Below, piece after piece: positions 16,991 through 26,576 of a stretch of 64,000 nucleotides of DNA. Each line of letters starts with the position of its first letter. Positions within the stretch are counted from its first letter, which is position 1. The translations under genes and the position numbers were made by a program. The notes under the pieces are model-generated. The model had not been told where the DNA came from. It worked only from the letters and a program-made list of their open reading frames with translations, and ran no database searches. The DNA comes from JAJTHB01 sp033763775 (lineage in GTDB: Bacteria; Pseudomonadota; Alphaproteobacteria; Rickettsiales; SXRF01): assembly GCA_033763775.1 (NCBI GenBank), contig JANRJW010000012.1, positions 1-64,000 of the forward strand, written 5' to 3'.

Positions 16991-17020
16991 GTGTTAATGC
17001 TTAAGGCGCGACGCGTCAAG

Positions 17021-17989
17021 CTAGTTTGCCGTTTTGGGGTCAACCTCTTTGCCATGGCCGGATGGCAGGCTGTGGCCGGATCGGGAAATCCAGTGCGCAA
17101 TATCCGCCATCACGCGCTCGCCCGCAAGGTCGCGCAGCAGCATGTGATAGCCCTCCGGGTAATAAGCAAAAGTGAGCGGCTTTGGAAAGCGCGCGAGCGC
17201 CACCTCGATGCTGGGCGGCGGAATCACCTGATCATTGCCGCCATACAGCAGCAGCACCTCGCTTTGTACCTGCGGCAGCGCCTCAAACGCATCCCCCATC
17301 AGCTGCACCAGCCCATACACCGCATCAAGCCGCGTGGATTTGATAATCAGCGGATCCAGCGACATCTGGCGCAGCAGTGGAATATTGTCAGTTGCCTGAA
17401 TTTTCAGGTCACGGCCGGTCAGCTGCCAGCCGGGCGCGACATGGGCGCTGATGGCAAGCGTGGTGCGGTAAAGCAGGTTCATGTTGCTACCGCCCCAGAT
17501 GGCAGGCGCGCTGAGCACCAGCTTATCCGGCGCCACCCGCTCGTTTGCCACCGCTGAAAGCGCCACCGCCGCCCCCATGCTCTCACCCAGAATCACCTGC
17601 GCACTATGCGGGTGTTTTGCGCGTAGCAGCTGCGAAAGCTCGGCCACATCACGCATCAGGTTCTCCCTGCCCGCCCAGATGCCGGGCTGGATGGAAGCGC
17701 CAAACCCGCGCTGGTCATAAGCATAAAATGCCGCGCCGCGCCGCGCAAAATAAGGCCCTACTGTTTCAAAGGCTTTGCTGTAGTCATTAAAGCCGTGCAG
17801 CGCAATCACGACCGCCTTGGGTTTTCCTTTCGGCAGCCACGAACGAAGCGGCAGCAGCGCGCCATCCGACGCAACAAACAACCCACGCTCGATGCGTGCA
17901 GATTGTTTCGTATCAGAAATGAAAGGTTGCTCAAGGGGAGCACAGGAAAAAAGCAGAAATACTGCTGCTAGAAAATAGAGCCGGCTCAC
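17021..17989 (-). CDS. Alpha/beta hydrolase lipoprotein (lysophospholipase / monoacylglycerol lipase-like)
   Basis: A 322-residue hydrolase with an N-terminal lipoprotein signal (FLAAVFLLFSC). The S33 hydrolase fold is clear: oxyanion region VIALHGFNDYSKAF, nucleophile elbow VILGESMGAAVAL, acid residue in LLYGGNDQVIPPP and catalytic histidine in YYPEGYHMLLRD. Family members hydrolyse monoacylglycerols or lysophospholipids. The lipid anchor places it at the membrane, facing the periplasm. The GTG start overlaps the rlmE stop codon, so the two are translationally coupled at the end of the rodA-ppx-rlmE transcript. Confidence 0.85.
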   Translation of the reverse strand: MSRLYFLAAVFLLFSCAPLEQPFISDTKQSARIERGLFVASDGALLPLRSWLPKGKPKAVVIALHGFNDYSKAFETVGPYFARRGAAFYAYDQRGFGASIQPGIWAGRENLMRDVAELSQLLRAKHPHSAQVILGESMGAAVALSAVANERVAPDKLVLSAPAIWGGSNMNLLYRTTLAISAHVAPGWQLTGRDLKIQATDNIPLLRQMSLDPLIIKSTRLDAVYGLVQLMGDAFEALPQVQSEVLLLYGGNDQVIPPPSIEVALARFPKPLTFAYYPEGYHMLLRDLAGERVMADIAHWISRSGHSLPSGHGKEVDPKTAN

Positions 17990-18672
17990 CCTTTATACCC
18001 CATCGCCACCACATACATCTCCGCGGAGTCAGCACGGCTGGCCTTGGGTTTGGCGTGCTTCACACTGGCAAAATCTTTTTTCATTTGAGCAAGCAGCTCG
18101 CGCTCGGTGCCGCCCTGGAAAATTTTAGCAACAAACGCGCCATCCTTCGCCAGAATTTCCTTGGCGAATTCATAGGCCGCCTCCAGCAGTACCATGATAC
18201 GCAGGTGGTCGGTCGGGGTGTGGCCGGTGGTGTTGGGCGCCATATCAGAAAGCACGACATCCACCGCACCGCCCAGCGCCGCACGAATGCGCTGCGGTGC
18301 CTCATCATCCATGAAATCTAGCTGCATAAGGTTGACGCTGGCAATATCATCGATCGGCAATAAATCAATGCCCAGCACGGTTGGATTTTTCGTGGTTGAT
18401 TTGACCCGCGCCGCCGCCACCTGCGCCCAGCCGCCGGGTGCTGCGCCCAAATCCAGCACACGCTGGCCGGGCTTTAAAAAGCGGAACTTATCATCCATTT
18501 CGACCAGCTTGTAGGCCGCGCGCGAACGATAGCCGTCTTTTTTAGCCTGATGCACGTAAGGGTCATTCAGCTGGCGCTGCAGCCACAGAGTCGAGGAGGT
18601 TTTGCGCCCCTTGGCCGTTTTCACCCGCGTTTTGAGATGGCGCGTGCCGCCTTTGTTGCCTGCGCTTTTCAT
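17986..18672 (-). CDS. rlmE: 23S rRNA (uridine-2'-O)-methyltransferase RlmE
   Basis: A 228-residue FtsJ/RrmJ-family enzyme that methylates U2552 of 23S rRNA at the large-subunit A loop. The SAM motif VLDLGAAPGGWAQVAA and the K-D-K-E tetrad region are visible: RAAYKLVEMDDKF, VDVVLSDMAPNTTG, FVAKIFQGG and AEMYVVAMG near the end. The N-terminal extension (KGGTRHLKTRVKTAKGRK) is basic, suitable for RNA contact. It overlaps ppx upstream by four bases (ATGA) and the lipase downstream by four (GTGA). Confidence 0.96.
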   Translation of the reverse strand: MKSAGNKGGTRHLKTRVKTAKGRKTSSTLWLQRQLNDPYVHQAKKDGYRSRAAYKLVEMDDKFRFLKPGQRVLDLGAAPGGWAQVAAARVKSTTKNPTVLGIDLLPIDDIASVNLMQLDFMDDEAPQRIRAALGGAVDVVLSDMAPNTTGHTPTDHLRIMVLLEAAYEFAKEILAKDGAFVAKIFQGGTERELLAQMKKDFASVKHAKPKASRADSAEMYVVAMGYKG

Positions 18673-19673
18673 GGTTCCAGCAACGAAAGAATAATGCCTT
18701 CGCGCACACCGCGATCCGCAATCGTGACTTCACGCGCCGGCCACAGGCCGCTGATAGCGTCGAAAATCGCGCAGCCAGAGAGGATAAAGTCACTGCGATC
18801 CGGCCCGATGCAGGGATGGGAAAAACGCTCCGACGGGCGCATGGCAAGCAAGCGGCGCGTGGTGGCGCGAATATCGTCAGCCGGCAGCGTGATGCCGTCA
18901 ATGCGCGCGCGGTCATAGCGCGGCAGGTCGAGATGAATGGCTGCCAGTGTGGTCACGGTGCCGGAAGTGGAAAGCAGCTGCACCGCGCCGGAGGCTACAT
19001 GCTGCGCGATATTATTTTTTTCATTAAAGGCTGAAAGCCGCACGGCCAGCGCCGAGACCATATCATCAAACGCCAGGTCAGAAAAATCGCTGCCGCCATA
19101 TTTGTCCGCAAGGTTCATGACGCCGAAATCGATCGATATCCAGTCAAGAATGGCTTTGCTTGCCGTATCAATCCACATCAGCTCCGTGCTGCCACCACCA
19201 ATATCAAACACCACCGCGCGGCTGGCCGACGGCTTCAGCAGCGAGGCACAGCCACGAAAAGCAAGCTGCGCTTCTTCTTCGGTGGAGATGATTTCAATGG
19301 CAAGGCCGGTTTCGCGCTCGGCGCGGGCAAGAAATTCCTGTGCATTGCTGGCGCGGCGGCAGGCTTCGGTGGCGACAAAACGCATGCCCGAGAGCGGATA
19401 TTTGGCAATTTTTTTCTGGCAGGCACTAAGCGCCTGCAACGTGCGATCCATCGCCTCCTGCGAGAGCTTGCCACTGCTGCTGACACCTTCGCCGAGGCGC
19501 ACAATGCGCGAATAGCTATCCAGTACTTTCAGCGAAGCGCCGCGAGCAGGCACCGCCGCAATCAGCAGCCGGCAGTTGTTCGTGCCCAGATCCAGCGCGG
19601 CATACATCCCCTCGCCAGCCGCACGCTGATCGCCACGCGCACTGCGGCGCGATTCCTGCGCGGATTCCAACAT
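18669..19673 (-). CDS. ppx: Ppx/GppA-family exopolyphosphatase
   Basis: A 334-residue member of the ASKHA phosphatase group, degrading polyphosphate or pppGpp. Motifs are ALDLGTNNCRLLIA (phosphate 1), SGMRFVATEACRRASN, AVVFDIGGGSTELMW (phosphate 2) and LLSTSGTVTTLAAI. The enzyme lacks the extra C-terminal HD domain of long Ppx proteins, as is usual for the ~330-residue alphaproteobacterial form. The start could be ATG 19673 or ATG 19607 (MYAALDLG, with GAGGGG next to it). It lies between rodA and rlmE, a frequent ppx-rlmE pairing in alphaproteobacteria. Confidence 0.92.
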   Translation of the reverse strand: MLESAQESRRSARGDQRAAGEGMYAALDLGTNNCRLLIAAVPARGASLKVLDSYSRIVRLGEGVSSSGKLSQEAMDRTLQALSACQKKIAKYPLSGMRFVATEACRRASNAQEFLARAERETGLAIEIISTEEEAQLAFRGCASLLKPSASRAVVFDIGGGSTELMWIDTASKAILDWISIDFGVMNLADKYGGSDFSDLAFDDMVSALAVRLSAFNEKNNIAQHVASGAVQLLSTSGTVTTLAAIHLDLPRYDRARIDGITLPADDIRATTRRLLAMRPSERFSHPCIGPDRSDFILSGCAIFDAISGLWPAREVTIADRGVREGIILSLLEP

Positions 19674-19768
19674 ACCATATCCACAGGCCTGACTGCGCGC
19701 AGCCAAACCAATCCTTTGAGTTTATACGACCTTCTCAGAATAGCGCCTGAAGGCACGCTTTACAAGGC

Positions 19769-20896
19769 TTATAGTTTAGGCGTGTAGCGGGTTGGCATCT
19801 GGTCGCGGTGCACCCAGCAATTCAGCATCAGCCCCACGGCAAACACGGTTGAAAGCGTGATACTACCGCCGTAAGACATCAGCGGCAGCGGCACCCCCAC
19901 CACCGGCATCAGCCCCATCACCATGCCGACATTGATCAGCACATGGATGAAAATCATGGCCGTGACCCCCGCCGCAATCATCGCGCCGAAGGTGCTTTTG
20001 GAGCGCAGCGCCACCAGCATGCCGCATAAAATAAGCAGCGCATAAAGCGACAGCAACACCATGCCGCCAAGGAAACCGAACTCCTCCGCCAGCATAGTGA
20101 AAATAAAATCGGTGTGTTTCTCAGGCAGAAAATTAAGCTGATTCTGCGTGCCTTCCAGAAAGCCCTTGCCAAAGAAACCGCCCGAGCCAATGGCAATTTT
20201 CGATTGCAGGATGTTGTAGCCCGCCCCCAGCGGATCCTGATTGGGATCAAGAAACGTCAGCACACGCTTTTTCTGATAGCCGTGCATGAAATGCCACGCC
20301 ACCGGCGCCGCCGCCACCGCCGCCACCGCCCCGCCAATAAAATAGCGCCACTGCACCCCCGCGAGAAAACACATGATCCCGCCCATAGTAAGAACGATAA
20401 TAGTCGTGCCAAGATTTGGTTGGCGAAAAATGAGTGCTGCCGGAATAAGAAGCATCACCAGCGGTACTGCCAAATAAGGAATGCGCCGGATATCTTCCGG
20501 CTGCAGGTGGTGAAAATAACGTGCGAGTGCCAGCACCACAGCCAGCTTGGTGAATTCTGACGGCTGGAGATTCAGGCCGCCAATACGCAGCCAGCGCTGC
20601 GCGCCCATGCCGGTGTGGCCGATAATATCCACCACCACCAGCACAATGACCGCCGCAAAATAAATGAGATAGGCATAATCAAGCAGCCAGCGCATCGGCA
20701 TCACCGCGATCACCAGCATCACCACAAATGCGGCGATAAAGCGCGTGAATTGCTGACTCGCCCACGGCGACCACTCGCCGCCGCCTGCGGATACCATCAT
20801 CATCACGCCGACCGCCGCAATCAGACTCATGATGAGCACAATCAGCCAGTTAATTTCGGCGAGTTGCTGCAAAAAAAAGTGAAGGGGTGAGCGCAT
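19769..20896 (-). CDS. rodA: Rod shape-determining protein RodA (peptidoglycan glycosyltransferase)
   Basis: A 375-residue SEDS protein with about ten membrane helices. It polymerises lipid II for side-wall growth together with PBP2. Signature segments are AQRWLRIGGLNLQPSEFTKL, FRQPNLGTTIIV (with the essential loop) and GVPLPLMSYGGSITLSTVFA near the C-terminus. It is called RodA rather than FtsW from the N-terminus and the GGSF/GGSI-type end; PBP2 (mrdA) is not seen upstream. It heads the run rodA-ppx-rlmE-lipase. Rod-shaped growth by lateral synthesis is implied. Confidence 0.93.
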   Translation of the reverse strand: MRSPLHFFLQQLAEINWLIVLIMSLIAAVGVMMMVSAGGGEWSPWASQQFTRFIAAFVVMLVIAVMPMRWLLDYAYLIYFAAVIVLVVVDIIGHTGMGAQRWLRIGGLNLQPSEFTKLAVVLALARYFHHLQPEDIRRIPYLAVPLVMLLIPAALIFRQPNLGTTIIVLTMGGIMCFLAGVQWRYFIGGAVAAVAAAPVAWHFMHGYQKKRVLTFLDPNQDPLGAGYNILQSKIAIGSGGFFGKGFLEGTQNQLNFLPEKHTDFIFTMLAEEFGFLGGMVLLSLYALLILCGMLVALRSKSTFGAMIAAGVTAMIFIHVLINVGMVMGLMPVVGVPLPLMSYGGSITLSTVFAVGLMLNCWVHRDQMPTRYTPKL

Positions 20897-21142
20897 TGAA
20901 TAAAACAGCTAAAATTTGAGGCGAATATAGCGCGCAGTGGTGGCTTGCGTCAGCAAAAAATAAGCCGCTGGTTTTTAATAGATTATTTTTTTTAGCGCTG
21001 CGCCCCCAGCAGCCACAAAAGACACCAATTACACATCAAATTAGCTATAATTATCAATAAACTGCGATGGATTTTTTACCTCACGTTAAACATGAATGTG
21101 ATAACATGAGCTGTTATTTGGCGTTGAACGCAATCTACAGGC

Positions 21143-21715
21143 ATGATGAAACAGATCCGCTATATTCGCCTCCTGCTCAGCCGCAACGATGACGGTACGA
21201 CCGCCATCGAATTTGCGATGCTATCGCCTGTGATGTTGCTTTTCATTCTCGGCATCATTGAGTTTTCGCTGATCATGTTCACGCAGACCGTGATGGAAAG
21301 CGCGACCAACACCACCGCACGCCTTGGCAAAACAGGCGCCGTGGATGGCAGCGGACTCAGCCGTGAGGAGCAGTTGATTGAAAATGTCGCCACTCGAACT
21401 GCCGGGCTGCTTGACCGTGAAAACATTCAGGTCAGCATGACCACCTACTCCACATTTAATAATGTGAACCGTCCGGAACCCTTCATCGATGCTAATGGCA
21501 ATGGCTTTTACAACACCGGGGAAACCTACACCGATATTAATGGTAACGGGCAATGGGACGAAGATATGGGCTCAGCTGGCGCCGGTCAGGCGAATGATAT
21601 TGTGGTGTACACCGTCAGCTATCCCTGGCCGATCATGACGCCGATTGTCAGCAGTATTCTTGGGAATAGTTTTCCGCTCACCGCCAGAACCGTCGTAAAA
21701 AACGAACCGTGGTAA
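21143..21715 (+). CDS. tadE: TadE-like pseudopilin of the Tad pilus, with calcium-loop-like insert
   Basis: A 190-residue protein with the TadE N-terminus: DDGTTAIEFAMLSPVMLLF, a processing-type glutamate and one hydrophobic helix (residues ~12-45). In this family the minor pseudopilin is cut by the prepilin peptidase and supports pilus assembly. Residues ~112-142 hold DANGNGFYNTGETYTDINGN and GQWDEDMG: two D-x-N-G-N-G loops resembling EF-hand or dockerin calcium sites, unusual for TadE. A perfect TATAAT lies at 21046-21051, without a clear -35. It opens the plus-strand block tadE, tadE-like, tadG, tadD. Confidence 0.82.
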   Translation: MMKQIRYIRLLLSRNDDGTTAIEFAMLSPVMLLFILGIIEFSLIMFTQTVMESATNTTARLGKTGAVDGSGLSREEQLIENVATRTAGLLDRENIQVSMTTYSTFNNVNRPEPFIDANGNGFYNTGETYTDINGNGQWDEDMGSAGAGQANDIVVYTVSYPWPIMTPIVSSILGNSFPLTARTVVKNEPW

Positions 21716-21719
21716 CCGC

Positions 21720-22289
21720 ATGATACACCATCTACCACAACGCCTTCTTTCACGCCTGTTTCGCAGGCAGGAAGGCGTGGCTTATGTGGAATTCGCCACC
21801 TCTCTGCCATTCATGCTGGCATTGTTTATCGGCAGCGTGGAAATCACCCGCTACATCATGGTGGCGCAGAAGGTGGAAAAATCCGCCGTCACCATCTCTG
21901 ACGTGGTGGCGCAGTCCGAAACAATCAGCGTCACGCAGCTGAACCAGCTCGTCACCGCTGTGGGACAGGTGATGCAGCCCTATAGTTTCGGCGCAAGCGG
22001 CTATGTCATCATCAGCTCGGTGAGCAAAAGCGGCACCAACCCGCCGCGCATCAACTGGCAATATACCGGCGGTGGCACCTGGACACGCCCCAGCCAGATC
22101 GGCACCACCGGCCTGACGGCCACCCTGCCAAATGGCCTGACACTCAACGACCGCGACACCGTGATTGTCGCGGAGATTTTTTATAACTTCCAACCAATGC
22201 TTGTTTCAGATTTGCTGAGCGGTCGCCAGCTCTATCGAGTTGCGGTGTTTAAACCAAGGCTCGGCGACCTGCAAACATTAGGCTCCTAA
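21720..22289 (+). CDS. Second TadE/TadF-like pilus protein
   Basis: A 189-residue protein beginning with a basic stretch and then RRQEGVAYVEFATSLPFMLA, the TadE-type hydrophobic helix with glutamate at the +5-like position. The rest is a beta-rich extracytoplasmic domain (for example YVIISSVSKSG, DTVIVAEIFYNFQPML). It starts four bases after the first tadE-like gene and is followed by tadG, so the three are surely one operon. It may be TadF or a second TadE; the sequence does not decide. Confidence 0.8.
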   Translation: MIHHLPQRLLSRLFRRQEGVAYVEFATSLPFMLALFIGSVEITRYIMVAQKVEKSAVTISDVVAQSETISVTQLNQLVTAVGQVMQPYSFGASGYVIISSVSKSGTNPPRINWQYTGGGTWTRPSQIGTTGLTATLPNGLTLNDRDTVIVAEIFYNFQPMLVSDLLSGRQLYRVAVFKPRLGDLQTLGS

Positions 22290-22308
22290 AATGAGCCAGG
22301 GAGGGTGT

Positions 22309-23757
22309 ATGAAGCGCCTGCAACACAACATGTTTTCGCTGTTTCGCTCACAGCGTGGATCCGCCATGCCGCTTGTGGGGCTTGGTATTTTTGTGATGGT
22401 CGGCTCGGCTGGTATTGCCGTGGATATGGGGCGGCTGCAGATCGCCCAATCGCGCATGAGCGCGGCGCTGGATGCCGCCGGCCTCGCCGCCGGTTCCAAC
22501 GCCAATACCGTTAACCTTAATCAGGAAGTGACGAAATATTTTAATGCCAACTACCCCAACCAATATATGGGTTCACAGATTACCAGTCTGAGCGTAAGCG
22601 GCACCCAGGATCTCGGCGTGCTCACACTCAGCGCGCAGGGCATCGTGCCGATGACCTTCATGCAGATATTTGGTGTCAGCAGCATGCCAATCAGCGCCAC
22701 CAGCGAAATCACACGCGCTACCAGCGGCCTGGAACTGGTGCTGGTGATGGACGTCACCGGCTCAATGAGCGATAGTGCAGGTAGCGGCCAGACAAAAATT
22801 CAGGCCGCACGCAGCGCCGCCACTACACTCGTTAATCTACTTTACGGCAGCCGCGACACCGTGCCTAACCTGTGGGTTGGTATGGTGCCGTTTTCGCAGG
22901 CCGTCAATATCGGCAGCACCAGAACCAGCTGGACACAGCCTGACAGCTTTTTGTGGGCGCCGACCTCTCCATGGGCTGGCTGCGTCGAGGCACGTGAAGC
23001 CGGCAATCAGGACGTGACCGACACGCCGCCCGCCGCACCTGTCGGCGCCAATCCGGACATGCGCTTTCCCAAGTATTACTGGGGCTGCCACACCAGCCGT
23101 AACGCATGGCATGGCACAAACGCGACCAGCTATAACAACTGCCAAACGACCCCCACCGCCAACCTGCGTTTCCGTTCCGGTCTTGGCGTGGGTCTGGGGC
23201 CAAACCGAGATTGCCCGCAAGCTGTGCTGCCGTTGACTGCCTCCAAGTCTGCCGTGCTGAATTCGATCAGCACCCTGCAACCGCGCGGTAATACGTTGAT
23301 CAATATTGGTATGGTTTGGGGCTGGCGCATGCTTTCACCGCGCTGGAGAGGCCTGTGGGGCGGTGAGATGAACAGCAACGACCTGCCACTGGATTACGAC
23401 GCACCGCTGATGAACAAGGCTGTAGTACTGATGACGGACGGCGATAACGTTATTTCCAACACCGGTCGTGGTGCTTATGGTTATCTGGAAGAAGGCCGCC
23501 TCGGCACGACCAGTGCCAGCACCGCCGAAACACGTCTTGACCAGCGCCTCACTCAGGTCTGCACCAGCATGAAAAATAATGGCATACTGGTTTACACCGT
23601 GGCACTCGGCACCAGTATCAGCACCGATACACGCAACCTGCTGCGCGGCTGTGCCACCAAACCGGAATATTACTTCTTCAGCCCCACCGGTACCGATCTG
23701 CAGAATGCCTTCCGCATGATAGGTGATTCACTTGCGAACCTGCGCATAAGCCGTTAG
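22309..23757 (+). CDS. tadG: TadG-like pilus protein with a von Willebrand A domain
   Basis: A 482-residue protein. The N-terminus (FSLFRSQRGSAMPLVGLGIF and a hydrophobic helix, TadG_N type) anchors it in the inner membrane. From residue ~145 a VWA domain begins, ELVLVMDVTGSMSD, with the MIDAS D-x-T-G-S, and ends at NAFRMIGDSLANLRISR. VWA TadG proteins are thought to tie the Tad machine to the envelope or act in adhesion. Several cysteines in the middle could form disulfides. The start at 22309 has GGAGGG just upstream and is better than the ATG at 22291. Confidence 0.85.
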   Translation: MKRLQHNMFSLFRSQRGSAMPLVGLGIFVMVGSAGIAVDMGRLQIAQSRMSAALDAAGLAAGSNANTVNLNQEVTKYFNANYPNQYMGSQITSLSVSGTQDLGVLTLSAQGIVPMTFMQIFGVSSMPISATSEITRATSGLELVLVMDVTGSMSDSAGSGQTKIQAARSAATTLVNLLYGSRDTVPNLWVGMVPFSQAVNIGSTRTSWTQPDSFLWAPTSPWAGCVEAREAGNQDVTDTPPAAPVGANPDMRFPKYYWGCHTSRNAWHGTNATSYNNCQTTPTANLRFRSGLGVGLGPNRDCPQAVLPLTASKSAVLNSISTLQPRGNTLINIGMVWGWRMLSPRWRGLWGGEMNSNDLPLDYDAPLMNKAVVLMTDGDNVISNTGRGAYGYLEEGRLGTTSASTAETRLDQRLTQVCTSMKNNGILVYTVALGTSISTDTRNLLRGCATKPEYYFFSPTGTDLQNAFRMIGDSLANLRISR

Positions 23758-23818
23758 TCTGCCCACCAACCTCAGCCAGCCGCAATCAGCGCGGCTGGCA
23801 ACCTGTTGTGGAGCCTTT

Positions 23819-24571
23819 ATGCGCATTTGCCCAACCGCTCTGTTATTGGCACTACCAGTCCTGCTGACCGCGCTATCACAGCCCGCCGCTGCACAACCAG
23901 CACCACAACCGCTCGAACGTCAGGCGCTGGAGCAGGAAGTGCTGCGCGAAGGCGATGATGTCGCAGCGCACCTGACACTCGCACGGCAATACCGCGCCGA
24001 AGGCAGCCATGCGCTCGCCATTGCTGTGCTTGAGCGCGCACAGCAGCGCCAACCCGCCAATGAGGATGTGCTTGAACAGCTGGGCTACACCCTGATCGAA
24101 AGCGGTGATTACCCTCAGGCGGTCGCGATATTTGATATGCTGACCGCTATCAACCATGAAAGTGAAGCGGGATTTAATGGCAAAGCCGTTGCGTTTGATA
24201 AAGCCGGCAACCACACCGCCGCGCAGGAGCTCTACGAACGCGCGCTGACCATCAACCCCAACGCGGCCATCGTTGTCAATAATCTGGCGCTATCATACAT
24301 CCTTGATCAGAAACCAGACCTTGCCATCAGCTTGCTGGAACCATGGATAGAAAAAAACAATGCCCCCGCCGCCATGCGCCACAACCTGGCACTGGCCTAT
24401 GGCATCAGCGGTAAAACGGCCAAAGCCAGAGCGCTGAACCTCGAAGTTATGAGCGAGAAAGAAGCTGATGCTAATCAGGCCTTCTATGAGCGCTACGCGC
24501 AGATGATGAAGGACGAACAGCGGCAAGTTCTTGCCACACAGGCAACCCGCAGACCAGACAAAGAGGATTGA
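23819..24571 (+). CDS. tadD: TadD-like TPR protein
   Basis: A 250-residue exported protein: signal peptide (LLLALPVLLTALSQPAAAQ), then four to five tetratricopeptide repeats, such as VLEQLGYTLIESGDYPQAVA, AVAFDKAGNHTAAQELYERA and LALSYILDQKPDLAISLLEP. TadD is a periplasmic or outer-membrane pilotin-like protein that assists the CpaC secretin and pilus assembly. It closes the plus-strand Tad block and is convergent with tadC, 28 bases apart. No lipobox cysteine is seen, unlike many TadD proteins. Confidence 0.8.
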   Translation: MRICPTALLLALPVLLTALSQPAAAQPAPQPLERQALEQEVLREGDDVAAHLTLARQYRAEGSHALAIAVLERAQQRQPANEDVLEQLGYTLIESGDYPQAVAIFDMLTAINHESEAGFNGKAVAFDKAGNHTAAQELYERALTINPNAAIVVNNLALSYILDQKPDLAISLLEPWIEKNNAPAAMRHNLALAYGISGKTAKARALNLEVMSEKEADANQAFYERYAQMMKDEQRQVLATQATRRPDKED

Positions 24572-24599
24572 TTCTCTGCTACGGCATACATGCGGGTGC

Positions 24600-25595
24600 T
24601 TAATCCCCGATCGTATCCATGAGTTTGACCGCCGCCGGCGCGATGATGATGATAAATAAAACCGGCAGGATGCAGGTGATCATCGGTACTGTCATCAACG
24701 CGGGCAAACGCGCGGCTTTTTGTTCAGCACGCAGCATGCGTGCCTGACGAAACTCCGCCGAGAGCACGCGAAGCGCCTGCGCAATTGGTGTGCCATATTT
24801 TTCGGTCTGAATCAGCACGCTCACCACGCCGCGTATTTCTGGTAATTGACAACGATTGGCGAGATTGGTGAGCGCCTGTTTGCGATCCGGCAGAAAGCCC
24901 GTCTCCAGTGAGGTCAGCGCTAGCTCCTCCGCCATTTCTGGATAGGAAAGACGCAGCTCCTTTGATACACGATCAAGCGTTGCGGACAGGCTCAGTCCCG
25001 CTTCGGCGCAGATGGTCATTAGATCCATGACATCCGACAGCGATCGCTGAATCATCAGGTAGCGCTGCGCCCGTGCGCGCCGTACATACACCCAGGGCAG
25101 CTTCATGCCGAAATACAGGCCGCAGATCGGCCACAGCAAGTCTACAATTCGCCATTTGTTGCTGAAACCAAAGTCAATCTTCATCACAATAAAACCAAGG
25201 ATACCGAGCACCACCGGCGCCGCCACAATGAAGAAAGTGAAAATAAAAATCGCATCCTTGGAGCGAAAACCGGCCTCAATCAATATCGTTTCCGCCTTAT
25301 CCGCCTGAAGTTTTTTCACCAGCTGAAATTTCTGCACCACGCGGCGCATGAAATTCACACTCGCATCCGGCCGCTGCCGCCGCCTCTTAGAACTGACAAA
25401 CTCGCCGCGCAGCTCTTTCCTGCGATCATGAATCGCACGAATGCGTGACGACATCAGATCGCGCTGCCTGAACGTGCTGTAAATCGCATAAATGACCAGC
25501 AACAGCGCCGCGCCAGCAAACCCGCTATAAAACTCATTAAGCTGCACTCCCACCGGCAGCAGCATGGACATAGATAATGACTGTCCGGACGCCAT
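24600..25595 (-). CDS. tadC: Tad pilus inner-membrane platform protein TadC
   Basis: A 331-residue type II/IV secretion F-domain protein. It has an N-terminal helix (FAGAALLLVIYAIYSTF), a middle pair of helices, the cytoplasmic GspF-like domain with LMTICAEAGLSLSATLDRVS and GTPIAQALRVLSAEFR, and a C-terminal helix (PMITCILPVLFIIIIAPAAV). With TadB it forms the platform on which CpaF works. It starts two bases after the tadB stop, implying coupled translation. Confidence 0.92.
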   Translation of the reverse strand: MASGQSLSMSMLLPVGVQLNEFYSGFAGAALLLVIYAIYSTFRQRDLMSSRIRAIHDRRKELRGEFVSSKRRRQRPDASVNFMRRVVQKFQLVKKLQADKAETILIEAGFRSKDAIFIFTFFIVAAPVVLGILGFIVMKIDFGFSNKWRIVDLLWPICGLYFGMKLPWVYVRRARAQRYLMIQRSLSDVMDLMTICAEAGLSLSATLDRVSKELRLSYPEMAEELALTSLETGFLPDRKQALTNLANRCQLPEIRGVVSVLIQTEKYGTPIAQALRVLSAEFRQARMLRAEQKAARLPALMTVPMITCILPVLFIIIIAPAAVKLMDTIGD

Positions 25596-25597
25596 GG

Positions 25598-26572
25598 CTA
25601 AATCTGAAACTGCGTCATGCGCCGCATGATCCAGCCCCCCAGCGTCATCATTCCGACCGCAATTCCAAGCGCAATATTACCGCGATAATCCTCCCACAGA
25701 GGCATCATATATTTCGGGCTGACCGCCATCACCGCCGCCACCACCACAAACGGCAGCGCGCCAATAATATAGGCCGAAGCCCGCGCCTCCGACGACATGG
25801 CCTTAATTTTCATTTGCATGATGTAGCGGCTGCGAAGCACCTCCGAGAGGTTGTTGAGAATTTCAGCGAGATTACCGCCCGTCTCCCGCTGGAGAACGAT
25901 ACTGGTGGTAAAAAAATTAAACTCTGTCAGCTCTAGTTTTTTAGCAATATCAAACAGCGCCTTTTCCATCGGCACGCCGAGCTTCATGGTGCTTGCCACT
26001 TCCGCAAATACAGCGCCCACAGGGTTCGGGATTTCTGTTGCAATCACATTAAACGATTCAGAAATAGGAAGGCCGGAGCGCAGCCCACGCACCATCAGAT
26101 CCAGCGCATCAGGAAACAATCGCAGAAATGCTTTAGCCTGTCGGCTGATGGCCATATCAAGCAGTTTCAGCGGTATCCATCCTCCAACCAACACCGCAAT
26201 CGCAAACGCCAGCGCCGAGGGAAATTTCGGCAGCAGCGATAAACCCAGCCATATGCCCAGAACAAATATCAGTCGTCGAAAAAGATACTGCTTGGCGCTG
26301 ATTCCGTTCTTGCCTGCTCTTTCCAGACGATCTTGCAGCTTGGTCAGCTCCGGCAGGGGCTTCAAAAGCAGGTGTGCAAGCCCTGTGGTTTCTTGCGCCT
26401 TGCGCCGAAGCGATATATCCGTCAGCCCCTTGCCGGCGCTTCGCCTTGCTTTAATCTGCTCCACACGCAGCAGCTGCTCTTTGCGGCGCTTGCCCGGCCC
26501 GAATTTAAACCAGTAAATAGCATAGCCAATCGCCAGTATCAGCAGGAGCAGAATATCCAGCGGCTTAATCAC
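25598..26572 (-). CDS. tadB: Tad pilus inner-membrane platform protein TadB
   Basis: A 324-residue F-domain protein, paralogous to TadC. It has an N-terminal helix (ILLLLILAIGYAIYWF), two central helices (FVLGIWLGLSLL and AFAIAVLVGGWIP), the F-domain with LDLMVRGLRSGLPISESFNV and TSIVLQRETGGNLAEILNN, and C-terminal helices. The start is GTG at 26572 with AGGAG seven bases ahead. It sits between cpaF and tadC as in other tad loci. Confidence 0.93.
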   Translation of the reverse strand: MIKPLDILLLLILAIGYAIYWFKFGPGKRRKEQLLRVEQIKARRSAGKGLTDISLRRKAQETTGLAHLLLKPLPELTKLQDRLERAGKNGISAKQYLFRRLIFVLGIWLGLSLLPKFPSALAFAIAVLVGGWIPLKLLDMAISRQAKAFLRLFPDALDLMVRGLRSGLPISESFNVIATEIPNPVGAVFAEVASTMKLGVPMEKALFDIAKKLELTEFNFFTTSIVLQRETGGNLAEILNNLSEVLRSRYIMQMKIKAMSSEARASAYIIGALPFVVVAAVMAVSPKYMMPLWEDYRGNIALGIAVGMMTLGGWIMRRMTQFQI

Positions 26573-26576
26573 ACAC

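Noticed and set aside
20897..21142. A promoter for the Tad block at the perfect TATAAT (21046-21051)
   Set aside because: No acceptable -35 box lies at 16-18 bases, so it is only mentioned under the first gene.
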